Shown here one piece after another: positions 54,890 through 64,000 of a stretch of 64,000 nucleotides of DNA. A model generated the notes under the pieces. That model was given only the letters and a program-made list of their open reading frames with translations. It was not told the origin of the DNA and did not search any database. Position 1 is the stretch's first letter, and every line of letters begins with the position of its first letter. The position numbers and the translations under genes are program-made. Origin of the DNA: Fulvia fulva (lineage: Eukaryota; Ascomycota; Dothideomycetes; Mycosphaerellales; Mycosphaerellaceae); contig NC_063013.1 of NCBI RefSeq assembly GCF_020509005.1, positions 2,170,001 through 2,234,000 on the forward strand. The letters are read 5' to 3'.

Positions 54890-57730
54890 CTAGCACGGGA
54901 TCATGTACCGGTCCTTGGAGTGACGGTCCACGATCACTAGAAGGGCCTTTGCTTTCACGCCGCTGAAGGTCTTGCCGTGAGGAAGATCGGTGATAAAGTC
55001 CATAGTGATGTGCTTCCACGGACGATCAGGAGCCGGGAGAGGGTGCAAGAGACCGTGGGGACGGTGGCGGTTAGCTTTGGCTCTTCGGCAAGCAGCGCAG
55101 TTCAGCACGTAGCGGCGGACGTCCTTCCAGGAATGCGGCCACCAGTAATACCTAGCGAGGAGCTTGTGGGTCTTGGCTACGCCTGGGTGACCCCCAGAGG
55201 CGGAGTCGTGGATGATTTGAAGAATCTCAGCTCGGATATTAGAGCCTTCGGGCTGCGGTACGTAAAGCTTCTTACGGAAGTAGACGACACCTTCCTGGAG
55301 CTCGCACTCGGACAGCGAGAAGCCCGGGAATGTCCTCGCGCCAGATTCAAGGGCCTGAACTAACTCTTGGGCGTCTATGTCGGCATCGTACGCTGTTCGT
55401 ACTCGTGCCATGATGCCTTCGGGCTGCTCCTCATTATCAAACCCCTCAAAGTCTGATTCGGATGAGCCGTCGGTCGTTACTGAGCCCTCTTCATCGTCGT
55501 TCAAGTCCTCAGCGTCCGAGGCGTATTCTTCAGGCTCGGATTCATCGTCACTCTCGTCAAGGTAGGCAGGAGCGAGCACGAGAGTAGCAAAGGAAGCGGC
55601 GAGCGTAGGCTGGCCATTCGATAGGTACTCTCGAAGCTCGGAAGAGAGGTTGTGCTCTTTGATGACTTGTTGCCCTACGATTTGCCGGCCCCCTCTTCGA
55701 TCAACTGGAGAGTCACCAGGGCGGCGGGTAAGGGCGTCGGCCATCGAGTTGGCCTTGCCGGGCGTGTACGAGATCACGAAGTTGAACCGGGAGAGGAACT
55801 CGCTCCAGCGGGCCTGGCGACGATTGAGCAGCTTGCTCTTCATAAAGTAGACGAGGTTCTTATGGTCGGAGCTTACTTGGACGGGCATAGCAGAGCCTTC
55901 GAGCTCGGGGCGCCACTCTTCGAAAGCTTTGACGATGGCGAGAAGCTCCTTGTCGTAGATCTCGTAGTTACACTCCGTGGCGGTCATCTTCTTGGAGAGG
56001 AAGGCGACAGGTAACCAGGGGGATTCAGGCGAGCGGCGTTGTAGCAGGACACCGCCCACCACGCCGTCGGATGCGTCGGTCTCTACACGGGTCTCCAGTT
56101 CGAAATCGAAGTGCCGTAGAAGCGGGTTCTCAACAAACTTCGCTTTGAGCAAGTCAAAAGCCTCCTGGCATTCGTCGGTCCAGGCGAACTTCTCACCCTT
56201 GCGCGTGAGCTTCGTCAAAGGGCGTACCACGCCCGAAAATGCGTGGATGAAGCGGCGGTAGAAGTTGGCAAAGCCTAGGAAACCCTGGACCTCTTTGACG
56301 TTCGTAGGAGCATCCCATTCGACGATAGCGTCTATCTTCTCTTGGTCCATCTTGATGCCGTCTGCGGTAATGATCAAACCAAGGAACTTGACTTCGGTCT
56401 TCTCAAACTCGCACTTGTCGATGTCGAGCTGCAAGCCGGCGTCTGCGAGCTTCTGAAGGACCTTACAGACGTGCTCGCGGTGCTCCTCCTTGGTCTCGCT
56501 GTAGACTAGGATGTCGTCGATGTAGGCAGTGCAGAACTGATCGAGGAACTCCTGAAGGATGTCGTTAATGAAGTTCTGGAAGGTACTAGGCCCGTTACAA
56601 ACGCCGAAGGGCATAACGAGCGACTCGAACAGCCCGTAGCGAGTACGGAAGGCTGTGAGATACTCGTGTCCTTCTGCCATTCGTAACTTGTTGAACGCAG
56701 CGATGACATCGAGCTTGGTGAAGTACTTGGCCTTAGAGAGGCGCTCGAGCGTCTCCTGAATCAACGGTATTGGGTAGCGGTTCTTCTTTGTAACAGCGTT
56801 CAAGCCTCGGTAGTCTACGTAGAAGCGTAGACTACCGCCGGGCTTCTTGACGAACATGACGGGACTGCCAGCGCTGGAACGGCTCGCTCGAATGAACCCC
56901 TTCTTTAGGTTCTCTTCGAGGTATCTCTTGAGGACGATAAGCTCTTCTCGGGACATGGAATATAACGGTCCGAACGGTGTCTCTGCACCTTCTTCTAGCT
57001 CAATCTTGTGGTCGTGAGGGCGATGAGGAGGCAGCTCGTCTGCGGCTTTAGCATCGAATACGTGGAGGATGTGGTGTGCCCAAGGAGGGACCTTCGTAGC
57101 AGGGTCGGTAGGTGTACGCTTCTTGTCGAGCTTCTCGAGGGCGATGTCGATATCGCGGAGAGAGGCGGCGAAGACTTGAGCTTTGGGCTGCTTAGCAGCA
57201 GTGGTGAAGGCAGCGGCGTTCACCTGGAAGATCTTGGTATACTCAGGACCGCGCTGAGGCGGCGGAGAAGGCGGAGGTGCCGGAGGAACTTCTGGAGGGA
57301 AGCTGACAGTAAGGGAAGTCCAGTCGATGATAGGTCGGTGTCGTCTGAACCAGGGGAGGCCGAGGATAAACTTCTGATGCGGTAGGGACGTAAGGAAGCT
57401 GGTGATCGACATACGCTTGCCTCCGAGGGTGATTGACGTGTGTACAACATGAGTAATCTTACCAGTGGTAGTCTCCGTGCCGTCAAAGAGTTCAAGGGTG
57501 CGAGGGTACTTCAGTTCCTGGGGTTCGAGGTTGAGAGAGGTCGCGAGTTTATAGTCCATAAAAGACTCGCCTAGTGCGCCAGTGTCCATGAGAGTGAGAT
57601 TGGAAGAAGAGAGTTTCTTTGAGCCGATATTTACATTCGTGACGAACGGTTTGCAAGCGTGGTCCTTGCCCGTCTCGTCGTACAGGTCTAGCTGTGCTGT
57701 ATTGATCCTCAACTTCTTTCCTCTCTTCAC
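54890..57730 (-). CDS. G4 pol part 1: protease-RT-RNase H-integrase zinc finger
   Basis: The open frame has 946 codons. In order: aspartic protease (LMDTGALGESFMDYK, about 47-61), RT ([48 protein letters not shown]; active site AYIDDILVYSE), RNase H ([31 protein letters not shown]), then the integrase HHCC finger (HDSASGGHPGVAKTH, NCAACRRAK) and first catalytic Asp (HITMDFITDLP). It ends at a TAG (54890-54892) between IPC and SMTAKE. The frame differs from gag, so gag-pol expression would need a frameshift or separate initiation. Confidence 0.92.
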   Translation of the reverse strand: MKRGKKLRINTAQLDLYDETGKDHACKPFVTNVNIGSKKLSSSNLTLMDTGALGESFMDYKLATSLNLEPQELKYPRTLELFDGTETTTGKITHVVHTSITLGGKRMSITSFLTSLPHQKFILGLPWFRRHRPIIDWTSLTVSFPPEVPPAPPPSPPPQRGPEYTKIFQVNAAAFTTAAKQPKAQVFAASLRDIDIALEKLDKKRTPTDPATKVPPWAHHILHVFDAKAADELPPHRPHDHKIELEEGAETPFGPLYSMSREELIVLKRYLEENLKKGFIRASRSSAGSPVMFVKKPGGSLRFYVDYRGLNAVTKKNRYPIPLIQETLERLSKAKYFTKLDVIAAFNKLRMAEGHEYLTAFRTRYGLFESLVMPFGVCNGPSTFQNFINDILQEFLDQFCTAYIDDILVYSETKEEHREHVCKVLQKLADAGLQLDIDKCEFEKTEVKFLGLIITADGIKMDQEKIDAIVEWDAPTNVKEVQGFLGFANFYRRFIHAFSGVVRPLTKLTRKGEKFAWTDECQEAFDLLKAKFVENPLLRHFDFELETRVETDASDGVVGGVLLQRRSPESPWLPVAFLSKKMTATECNYEIYDKELLAIVKAFEEWRPELEGSAMPVQVSSDHKNLVYFMKSKLLNRRQARWSEFLSRFNFVISYTPGKANSMADALTRRPGDSPVDRRGGRQIVGQQVIKEHNLSSELREYLSNGQPTLAASFATLVLAPAYLDESDDESEPEEYASDAEDLNDDEEGSVTTDGSSESDFEGFDNEEQPEGIMARVRTAYDADIDAQELVQALESGARTFPGFSLSECELQEGVVYFRKKLYVPQPEGSNIRAEILQIIHDSASGGHPGVAKTHKLLARYYWWPHSWKDVRRYVLNCAACRRAKANRHRPHGLLHPLPAPDRPWKHITMDFITDLPHGKTFSGVKAKALLVIVDRHSKDRYMIPC

Positions 57731-57777
57731 TTTCGGTAAACGTTGTTCTTGGTCTTCATCGCGTCGATGAGGAAGAC

Positions 57778-58938
57778 CTAGGCTTTTCCCTGCTCAGCGG
57801 GAGCAGCAGGAGCAGGCTCGATAGCGCCGACAGCGCCGCGAACCGGGTTGCGGGCGTTACGAGCAGCGAGCTGCGGACAGTTGGCTGCGATGTGGCCTGG
57901 ACCGCCGCAGTAGGTGCAGAGTCCGGCCTGGCGACGGCGAAGCTTCTCTTCGGGAGTGAGCTTACCGTTGACGAGGCCCTGGACTCGAGGGACGGCGGCA
58001 CCGGCGCTGAGATCCATAGCGTCACCTACAGAGACGGGAGGGAGAGCCGTAGGAGCGGCGGCGCCTAGTGGAGCAGCGAAGTGGCTTCCGGGACCACGAG
58101 GCTGACGACCTTGAGAACGGGAAGCGAGGAGAGAGGCGGTGTGTTTCATGTTGGAGTCGAGGCGCTGGCAGGTCTCGACGAGCTCACGGAAGCTCATAGC
58201 ACCGACGTCCTTGTCCTCGAGGGCTCGAAGAAGCTCTGCTGACAAACCACGGCGGAGAGTGCTCTTCTTGGTCTCTTCGTTGTAGCCGGTGAACCCGATG
58301 TCGCGGTTGAAGGCCGCGAGGTACTCGGCGAAGCTCTTGTTCTTCTGGAGGAGGTTGTGGATGGCGTTCTGGGCGGTGGCTCTACGGTCTGGATCACCAA
58401 AGGCAGCACGGAGGTCCTGCATCAAGGTGAGGACGTCCGGGCAGCCGATAGTCTGCGTGGCGTTGTCGATGTAGTGTTGTACCTGAGCCGCGGCGTCTCC
58501 CCGAAGGAGGGAGAAGACGTACGTGACTTTGTCCTTCTCTTGCGGAAAGTGGTCGGCATTAGCCAACAGCTTGATGGTGAGCTGTGTCTCAAATGCCTCA
58601 AACTTGCTCTTGTTGCCGTCGAACTCGTCTGGGTCGTTGACCTTCTTGGAGAAGTGCTGGCGGCGGTTGTCGTCGGCGTGCGGGGCGAGGTTCTGGAAGG
58701 TGTTCACAATACCTTGAAGGTATGTTGCTTGGTTGTTTGCTTGCTCGACCTGCTGGGCGGTCTCGCGGAAAGAGGAGACGGTGCGGTTGATGAGAGCGTA
58801 GGCGGTGTCGGGGTTGGCGTTTGCCCAGGCACCGAAGGCAGCGGCGTTCGAGAAGGGGATGTCAGTCCACTCACTGAAGTGGAATGGAGTGTCTTGGTTG
58901 TCGAGGTTGACACCTCTATCGGTGGCGTGGTCACCCAT
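57778..58938 (-). CDS. G4 Gag polyprotein
   Basis: Start ATG 58938 (MGDHATDRGVNLDN) gives 386 residues. The longer open frame from 59052 begins inside the LTR and is less likely. A retrotrans_gag core lies in the middle (FDGNKSKFEAFETQLTIKL; YVFSLLRGDAAAQVQHYID; LLQKNKSFAEYLAAFNRD). One CCHC zinc knuckle (CTYCGGPGHIAANC) is near the C-terminus, for RNA packaging. No internal stop is present. The pol frame starts 47 bp downstream of the stop, in another frame. Confidence 0.9.
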   Translation of the reverse strand: MGDHATDRGVNLDNQDTPFHFSEWTDIPFSNAAAFGAWANANPDTAYALINRTVSSFRETAQQVEQANNQATYLQGIVNTFQNLAPHADDNRRQHFSKKVNDPDEFDGNKSKFEAFETQLTIKLLANADHFPQEKDKVTYVFSLLRGDAAAQVQHYIDNATQTIGCPDVLTLMQDLRAAFGDPDRRATAQNAIHNLLQKNKSFAEYLAAFNRDIGFTGYNEETKKSTLRRGLSAELLRALEDKDVGAMSFRELVETCQRLDSNMKHTASLLASRSQGRQPRGPGSHFAAPLGAAAPTALPPVSVGDAMDLSAGAAVPRVQGLVNGKLTPEEKLRRRQAGLCTYCGGPGHIAANCPQLAARNARNPVRGAVGAIEPAPAAPAEQGKA

Positions 58939-58980
58939 GAGGATGACTCGAGTGGTTGACGGTTTGTTGGTCTTTTGTGA

Positions 58981-59500
58981 TGTCAGGGCGAGAGCCTGGC
59001 CTGTGAGATGCAAGGGTGAAAGCGAGAATGCAGGTGCGAAGTGCAGATGCAAAAGGGTATGGTATGATTGCTACACAAAACAAAAGACGAAGAAAGCAAG
59101 AGAGGCCTGGGGAAGGCCAGATATTTATACGCGACCCTCGCGAGTGCGTGTCCCCGCATCAACAGGGCTAACCCGTGCGAAGCCGCGCTCAGCAGCTTTG
59201 CTCAAAACCTTATTCCAACCTGCCCTACGTTCCGAGTCTTCCACGTGCTTCTTCCAGGGTCCAGCGCAGTCGCGGGTGCTCGCGGGAGTGCCGTGAGTCA
59301 CACAGTCACGAGCCGAAGTGAATCTGTCAAGGTTTGGTAGAGGGGTGAATTTGGAGGGCTGGGTCCCGTAGTGAATGTTGCGGGGCATGTGATTCTTGGC
59401 GCTCACACACCAAGCTGGACTGTCACTTCTTGACGACTTCTGAGCACTCTGAGGCTCTTCTGTCCCCACCTTCTGTACACTCTGTGGGGAGACCATGACA
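58981..59500 (-). repeat. G4 right LTR (5' LTR)
   Basis: This is the 520-bp promoter LTR of G4 with a TATA box at 59122-59129 (TATTTATA on the plus strand). It is followed at once by CCTTT (59501-59505), where G2 resumes on the plus strand. One C-to-T-type difference from the other copies is seen near 59372. Confidence 0.93.
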
Positions 59501-60593
59501 CCTTTATACGTCGAATTTGCGAGCTTTATAAGCACCTTTAAGAGAATATACGAATGTTATAAGCTCTCTAAGTAGAAGTAGCAAACCGCTACCGAAGCAT
59601 TCCTCTAGACTATAAGGTAGGTAATTAGGTGTATCTTAGCACTAAGAACATCCGTACGACTCGACTATCTAAGAAGCTAGATAGGAAATATGCCGGCCCT
59701 TACTAGATCACGGAAGTTATACCGGCTAGACTCTCTTATCGACTAAAACTATTAGACGCTCTAGTAGGACTTAATAACTACTTCTACACCTTACTACTAT
59801 AACGAGCCGACCACCCCGATTTCCTACTACTTAAAGGGCAGTATCTAGCGCCGCTACTACCGATAACTATCGAACCTAATACTACCGAGGCTAATATAGT
59901 AGCCGATATAGTAGCAGTACCTACGTATATATACGAGGTAGGAAAGATCCTTAATATATATACCCGTAAGCGGGTAGGCAAGGTGAAGAAGGGGCACAAG
60001 CGTAAGGTAGATATATAGTATAAGGTGAAATGGGCTAGATATTAGAACGAGGAGGATAGTGAGACCTAGTAACCTATAGAGGACATACTTAAACACGCGG
60101 CCGCCGCTATTATAGACTTTCACTATAACCGGCCGGAGTTATCTACGCCTATAGGCTTCGTAGCTCTATCTAACTAGTCCCTACTAGCTACTAAGGTGCT
60201 CGGGCTCAATACGATTAGGGTCATTCCGAAAGACACCGTTACGAATAAGTCGCCTCGAGCCTTACCTCTAATAGAATCTGCTCCGTATATATTCGATACT
60301 CGAGTAGAGCCTATAGAGCCTATAATAATACCTAACTTTGGTTATAAGGGTTATACGCGAGTGCTAGCCGAAGACAGACGTAGGTCTAGGGCAAGCTAGC
60401 TAACTAGGTAATATGTTTCTCGAAGGAAGCCGGTCGAGGATAGTCTTAATAGAGCGAATGCGATGTTATCGGATAACGACAGGGTACTAGAGGATGATTA
60501 GGCGTTCGCGCGATTATAGAGCTCGATAGGTAAGTGGCCTTATAAGGTAGATAACGCTTAGAGGACTAAGGCGTGTTTTAGGAGGGGGGATAC
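59501..60593 (+). mobile_element. G2: 3' part (integrase C-terminus, chromodomain, polypurine tract), RIPed
   Basis: Read on the plus strand this is the RIPed counterpart of G3 47200-46112: IYELYKHL-type linker, KVGN.VYLSTKNIRTTRLSKKLDRKYAGPY-like module (quoted from several fragments), a decayed chromodomain near 59930-60060, then the C-terminal tail. It ends in AGGAGGGGGGATAC before the LTR. Orientation equals that of 40171-43147 and is opposite to the middle of the element. Confidence 0.88.
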
Positions 60594-60777
60594 TGTCACG
60601 GGCAGCCCGCGACCCCCTACTATAGCTACGTCGGCCCGGCTAAACCGCGGACCTTCCGTATCGGGTTAGCGCGGCTTGGCTTTGCTTTATAACTTCGCCG
60701 CGCCTCGCGCTCCTCTTTCGTAGCTTTATAGAACAATAACTATCTCGTTCGGACCCTATAATACGCGCGCCCTTATA
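60594..60777 (+). repeat. G2 3' LTR (184 bp)
   Basis: It begins TGTCACGGGCAGCCCGCG and ends CGCGCCCTTATA. It is less mutated at its left end than the 5' LTR. TCGAT (60778-60782) follows, matching TCGAC before the 5' LTR. Confidence 0.9.
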
Positions 60778-63700
60778 TCGATAAATACGAGTTCTACTAA
60801 ATAGAGACGAAGTACCTTAGTATTATTATAGGAGTCGACGGTATCCGTATAGACCCGGAAAAGGTCGACGTAGTTAAGAACTAGCTTACTCTAATATACC
60901 TAAAGGATGTATAAGCATTCCTTAGGTTTAGAAACTTCTATCGAAGGTTTATATAGAACTTCTCTAAAATCTATATACCCCTTACGAATTTAATAAAGAC
61001 TAGTAAGAATAGTAAGCCGATACTATTCGTTTAGATAATAGAATACGAAGCAGCCTTCTAAGGATTAAAAGATACATTCTTAACGGATACGGTACTCGTA
61101 CACTTTGTACTAGGGTTAGAAACTATAGTCGAAACAGATGCCTTAGATTTCGTTACTACGGTAGTAATTTTATAGAAACACGGAGACGTCTAGAGACCGG
61201 TAGTATATATATTTAAGAAGATGTTACTATAGGAGTACAACTACGAGATTTACGATAAGGAACGATGAGCTATCGTCCTCGCCTTCGAAGAATAGAGACC
61301 TAAGCTTACCGTTAACTTGGACGATAATATAGATACCGATTTCGAGAACACGAAGGATATAGACAATAATCCCGTCATTATCTACTCCGATTATAAGAAC
61401 CTAGAATACTTTATAAGTACGAAACAACTTAATAGACGGTAGGCACGCTAGGCATAGTTCCTAGTACAGTTCGTATTTAAAATCACCTATCGTCTAGGTA
61501 TATAGGGTATAAAGCCTAATAGCCTTACTAGACAATTATAAGATCTACCGTCGGATCTAAGCGATCTACGTCTATAGTATTAGAGCTAGGTCATCCTACC
61601 GCCCGCTCGCCTCGATATTAAGCTCAATTTAAGCGAGCTACGGGAGGGGGAGGTAGCGTAGTAGGTAGTATAGTAGGATTTACTTATATAAGTCAAGGCT
61701 CTATATAACGAAGAGACCGTTTAGGCTACTATATAATAGCTATCCTAGAACTAGTAAGTACCCCTATTACGTAAACATAAGATCGACGATCGTACGTCTA
61801 AAGTAGAAGATAGTATAATCTATATAAAGAACGCCTACGGAGGATATAGCTTATTTGTCCTAGAAGTTACTAGCGTAGTAGAACTTCGTACTCTAATTAC
61901 GAAACGTTTCTACGACATACCCGCGGCTAGGCATCCCGGCCGTAAAAAGACATTCGAGTTAATTAGTAGATACTACCGCTAGCTACGTATCGTACAAACA
62001 ATTAAGAGATTCGTCCGTAATTGTGTTATATATAGAACAACGGTTCCGTTAAATTAGTAGTATTAGGGCCTCCTTATACTATCACCGGTACCCTTCGGAG
62101 TATAGGAGGATATCGCTATTGACTTCGTTATAGATTTGCCCGTAAGTAAGAGCTTAACCAATAGATAAACGTATAAGAACGTCCTTATAGTTACGGATAG
62201 GCTTACTAAGGAGAGACACCTAATCCTAGTACTATAGATAGACGCCCTATATATCGTATACATCTTTATCCGCTACATCTTTGTACGTTATAGTATTCCT
62301 AAGAGTATCGTCTCGGATTAGGGCTCCTAGTAGACGTCTACGTTCTAGAGACGAGTTTGCTCCCTACTCGGTATTAAATAACGACTATCGACGGCCTTTT
62401 ACCTAGAATCCGATAGATAGTCTAAAAGTACGAATAAGGTTATAGAACGTTACCTTAGGGCCTACATTAACTACGCCTAAGATAATTAGGTTGATTAGTT
62501 ACTACTTGCCGAGATTACTACTAATAATTATATATTAGCTACTACTAGAGTGTTACTCTTCTACGCTAATACCGGTCGTAACCTAGAATTCACGGATACT
62601 AGTCTAACTACCCCTATAAAGCTTATGCCCTATAAGTAACGACTCGATACAGAATCTACGAATACGTTTACTAAGCGTATAAACTAGATATACGTATATC
62701 TAAGGCAAGAAATTGTGTTAGCTTAAGCGTTATAAGCAGATTTTATAAACGTATATCGCTAGCTACCTCCGAATTATAACATCGGCGACGAAGTTTATAT
62801 CAATACTACTAACTAGTTAATAATACGCCCGTCTAAGAAGCTCGATATCAAGAACGTAGGGCCGTACGAGATCACCGTAGCACTCCCGTATTAAAATGCT
62901 TACCGCGTTATAATACCCGATTAGTTAGGCAATCTCTATAACACTTTCTACGCCTCGCTCCTATAACTAGCTACTAATGACCCCGAACCTAGACAGATCC
63001 TAGTACCGCCGCCTCTAATCGAGATCCCCGTAACGACGACGGCGAAACATCCGAAGAGTACTTTATAGAGGATATACTCGATAGGAAATATTTCAAGCTA
63101 AAGGGAAGACTACTAAAACACTTACTACCGAAGCAAGACGAGTATAAGTACCTAGTAAAGTAGAAAGGATACCGCGAGCCGAGCTAGGAGCTACTAGAAG
63201 TATTAGTAGGAGTAGCCGCCTCTATTATAGACTTCTACTATAACTTTCCGACGAAGTCTATACCCGCCGACTTTAAGCCGCCGTACGACTAGGTACCTAA
63301 TAAGGACCGAGTTACTAGTATACTACGATCTTATACTAAGTCTAGGTAGTTACCTACGGAGAACGCGAGTACGTCTATACCGGTAGTTATACCGTAAACT
63401 AATACGCCCGTAACGGCGTCTAAGCTATAAGTAAGGACGTTACGCCGCTCGATAAGACTTAATACGAGTGCGATAGAGTTCGACACGCCTATAGTTAACC
63501 TATAAAGCTCTATAGAAACGAACGCTATAGACATAGGCTTAGATACTTAATACGCTAGGGCTACTATAGAACCGCGTATACCTACTTCTATAAAGATAAT
63601 AACGGATAGAAGTCTCTATAATAAGCGTTAGAACAAGGATGTCGCTATATACCCTAAGCCTCTATATAGCCGTACTAGCTTAGCCGCCCGACGGATATAG

Positions 63701-63844
63701 TGATCGATAGTAAGGAGGATATTAAGAGTTTAGAGGATACTTAAGCTAAATAAGGTAGACTAGAGGATGATATAGTTTTCGTAGATGCACTACTATAGAG
63801 ATAGAGCCGTCCGAGGACGAATAGCGATCTAAAGGGGGGGGTAC
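60778..63844 (+). mobile_element. G1: 3' part (RT end, RNase H, integrase, chromodomain), heavily RIPed
   Basis: It resumes G1 at DKYEFY.IETKYLSIIIGVDGI and continues with the RT thumb (FLRFRNFYRRFI), RNase H ([21 protein letters not shown]), the integrase zinc finger near 61900-62040, and the core (DIAIDFVIDLP near 62115; decayed D and E motifs near 62310 and 62400). A GPY-like module (KKLDIKNVGPYEIT) and a decayed chromodomain near 63140-63200 follow. It ends with AAAGGGGGGGGTAC. Stops throughout are TAG/TAA, and CpA is nearly absent. Confidence 0.85.
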
Positions 63845-64000
63845 TATCACGGTTTACTACTACCGTAACGTCGCGCGCCTTAGCGCTTCCTTATATATCT
63901 CGCGCGCTTTGCGCTTCTCTTTCGTAGCCTTACCAAACAACGCTTATTTTACGGTAACCCTATACTATCGTCTTATAGATTACTACCCGTAATAGTATTA
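63845..64000 (+). repeat. G1 3' LTR, truncated by the window end
   Basis: It follows the polypurine tract and begins TATCACGGTTTACTACTACC, the RIPed form of a TGTCACGG start like that of G2. It is rich in CGCGCG and TATATA segments. The right end is not in the window. Confidence 0.7.

Larger units (their letters stand above)
53210..59500 (-). mobile_element. G4: nearly intact Ty3/Gypsy retrotransposon, essentially unRIPed
   Basis: LTRs are 53210-53729 and 58981-59500 (520 bp each; two differences noticed). On the minus strand are gag (58938-57778), pol part 1 (57730-54890) and pol part 2 (54886 onward into the LTR). The polypurine tract reads GTTCGGGGGGGCTAC before the left LTR. Flanks are TTCCC on the left and CCTTT on the right, which differ because of the inversion. 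Its CpA/TpG content is normal, in sharp contrast to the surrounding G2. Confidence 0.93.

Noticed and set aside
53210..59505. G4 as an element transposed without target duplication
   Set aside because: The mismatched flanks are fully explained by exchange with the solo LTR flanks through the inversion.

Overview
The window looks like a scaffold segment from a filamentous ascomycete (Pezizomycotina). The evidence is short 48-90 nt GT-AG introns, fungal-specific families (Zn2Cys6 regulator, GT69 mannosyltransferase, BRE4-like transporter, GH79), and long stretches where CpA/TpG is almost gone and TpA is enriched, the signature of repeat-induced point mutation (RIP). I cannot name the species.

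Region 1 (1-22.7 kb) is gene-dense and unmutated. It holds a partial GH79 glycosidase, a Rossmann-fold NAD(P)-binding protein (2 exons), a short kinesin-3 (2 exons), a SWI3/RSC8 chromatin-remodelling subunit (2 exons), a GT69 glycosyltransferase, a Zn2Cys6 regulator broken by a stop and a frameshift, an F-box protein (2 exons), ribosomal protein eL32 (3 exons), the 60S assembly factor MRT4, a large BRE4/ArAE-type membrane protein, a 311-bp MITE with perfect 42-bp terminal inverted repeats, and the 5' stump of a gluconolactonase-like gene cut by a retrotransposon.

Region 2 (22.7-36.4 kb) contains nested Tad-like LINEs. LINE-1 (minus strand) is interrupted by a complete LINE-2 (plus strand, 15-bp target duplication) and by a solo Copia LTR (TSD TATAT). 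It abuts the 3' end of LINE-3, which is followed by a moderately mutated Copia element (minus strand) lacking a recognisable right LTR.

Region 3 (36.4-64 kb) is a Russian-doll stack of Ty3/Gypsy chromoviruses. G1 (plus, heavily RIPed) is split by G2 (39987-60777, TSD TCGAC, 184-bp LTRs, heavily RIPed). G2 is in turn split by G3 (45928-52673, same family as G2, identical-looking 184-bp LTRs, TSD TCTTG, lightly and patchily RIPed) and by a second family, G4: a solo 520-bp LTR at 43148-43667 and a nearly intact element at 53210-59500. The central 9.5 kb of G2 (43668-53209, carrying G3) is inverted relative to both G2 ends. The 5-bp duplications flanking the two G4 insertions are swapped exactly as expected if the inversion came from recombination between inverted G4 LTRs.

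The inferred order of events is: G1; then G2 into G1; RIP; then G3 into G2 and G4 twice into G2; then the LTR-mediated inversion. No operons, CRISPR arrays or convincing tRNA/rRNA genes were seen. The most interesting feature is the recorded inversion and the mosaic RIP pattern, not a new gene system.
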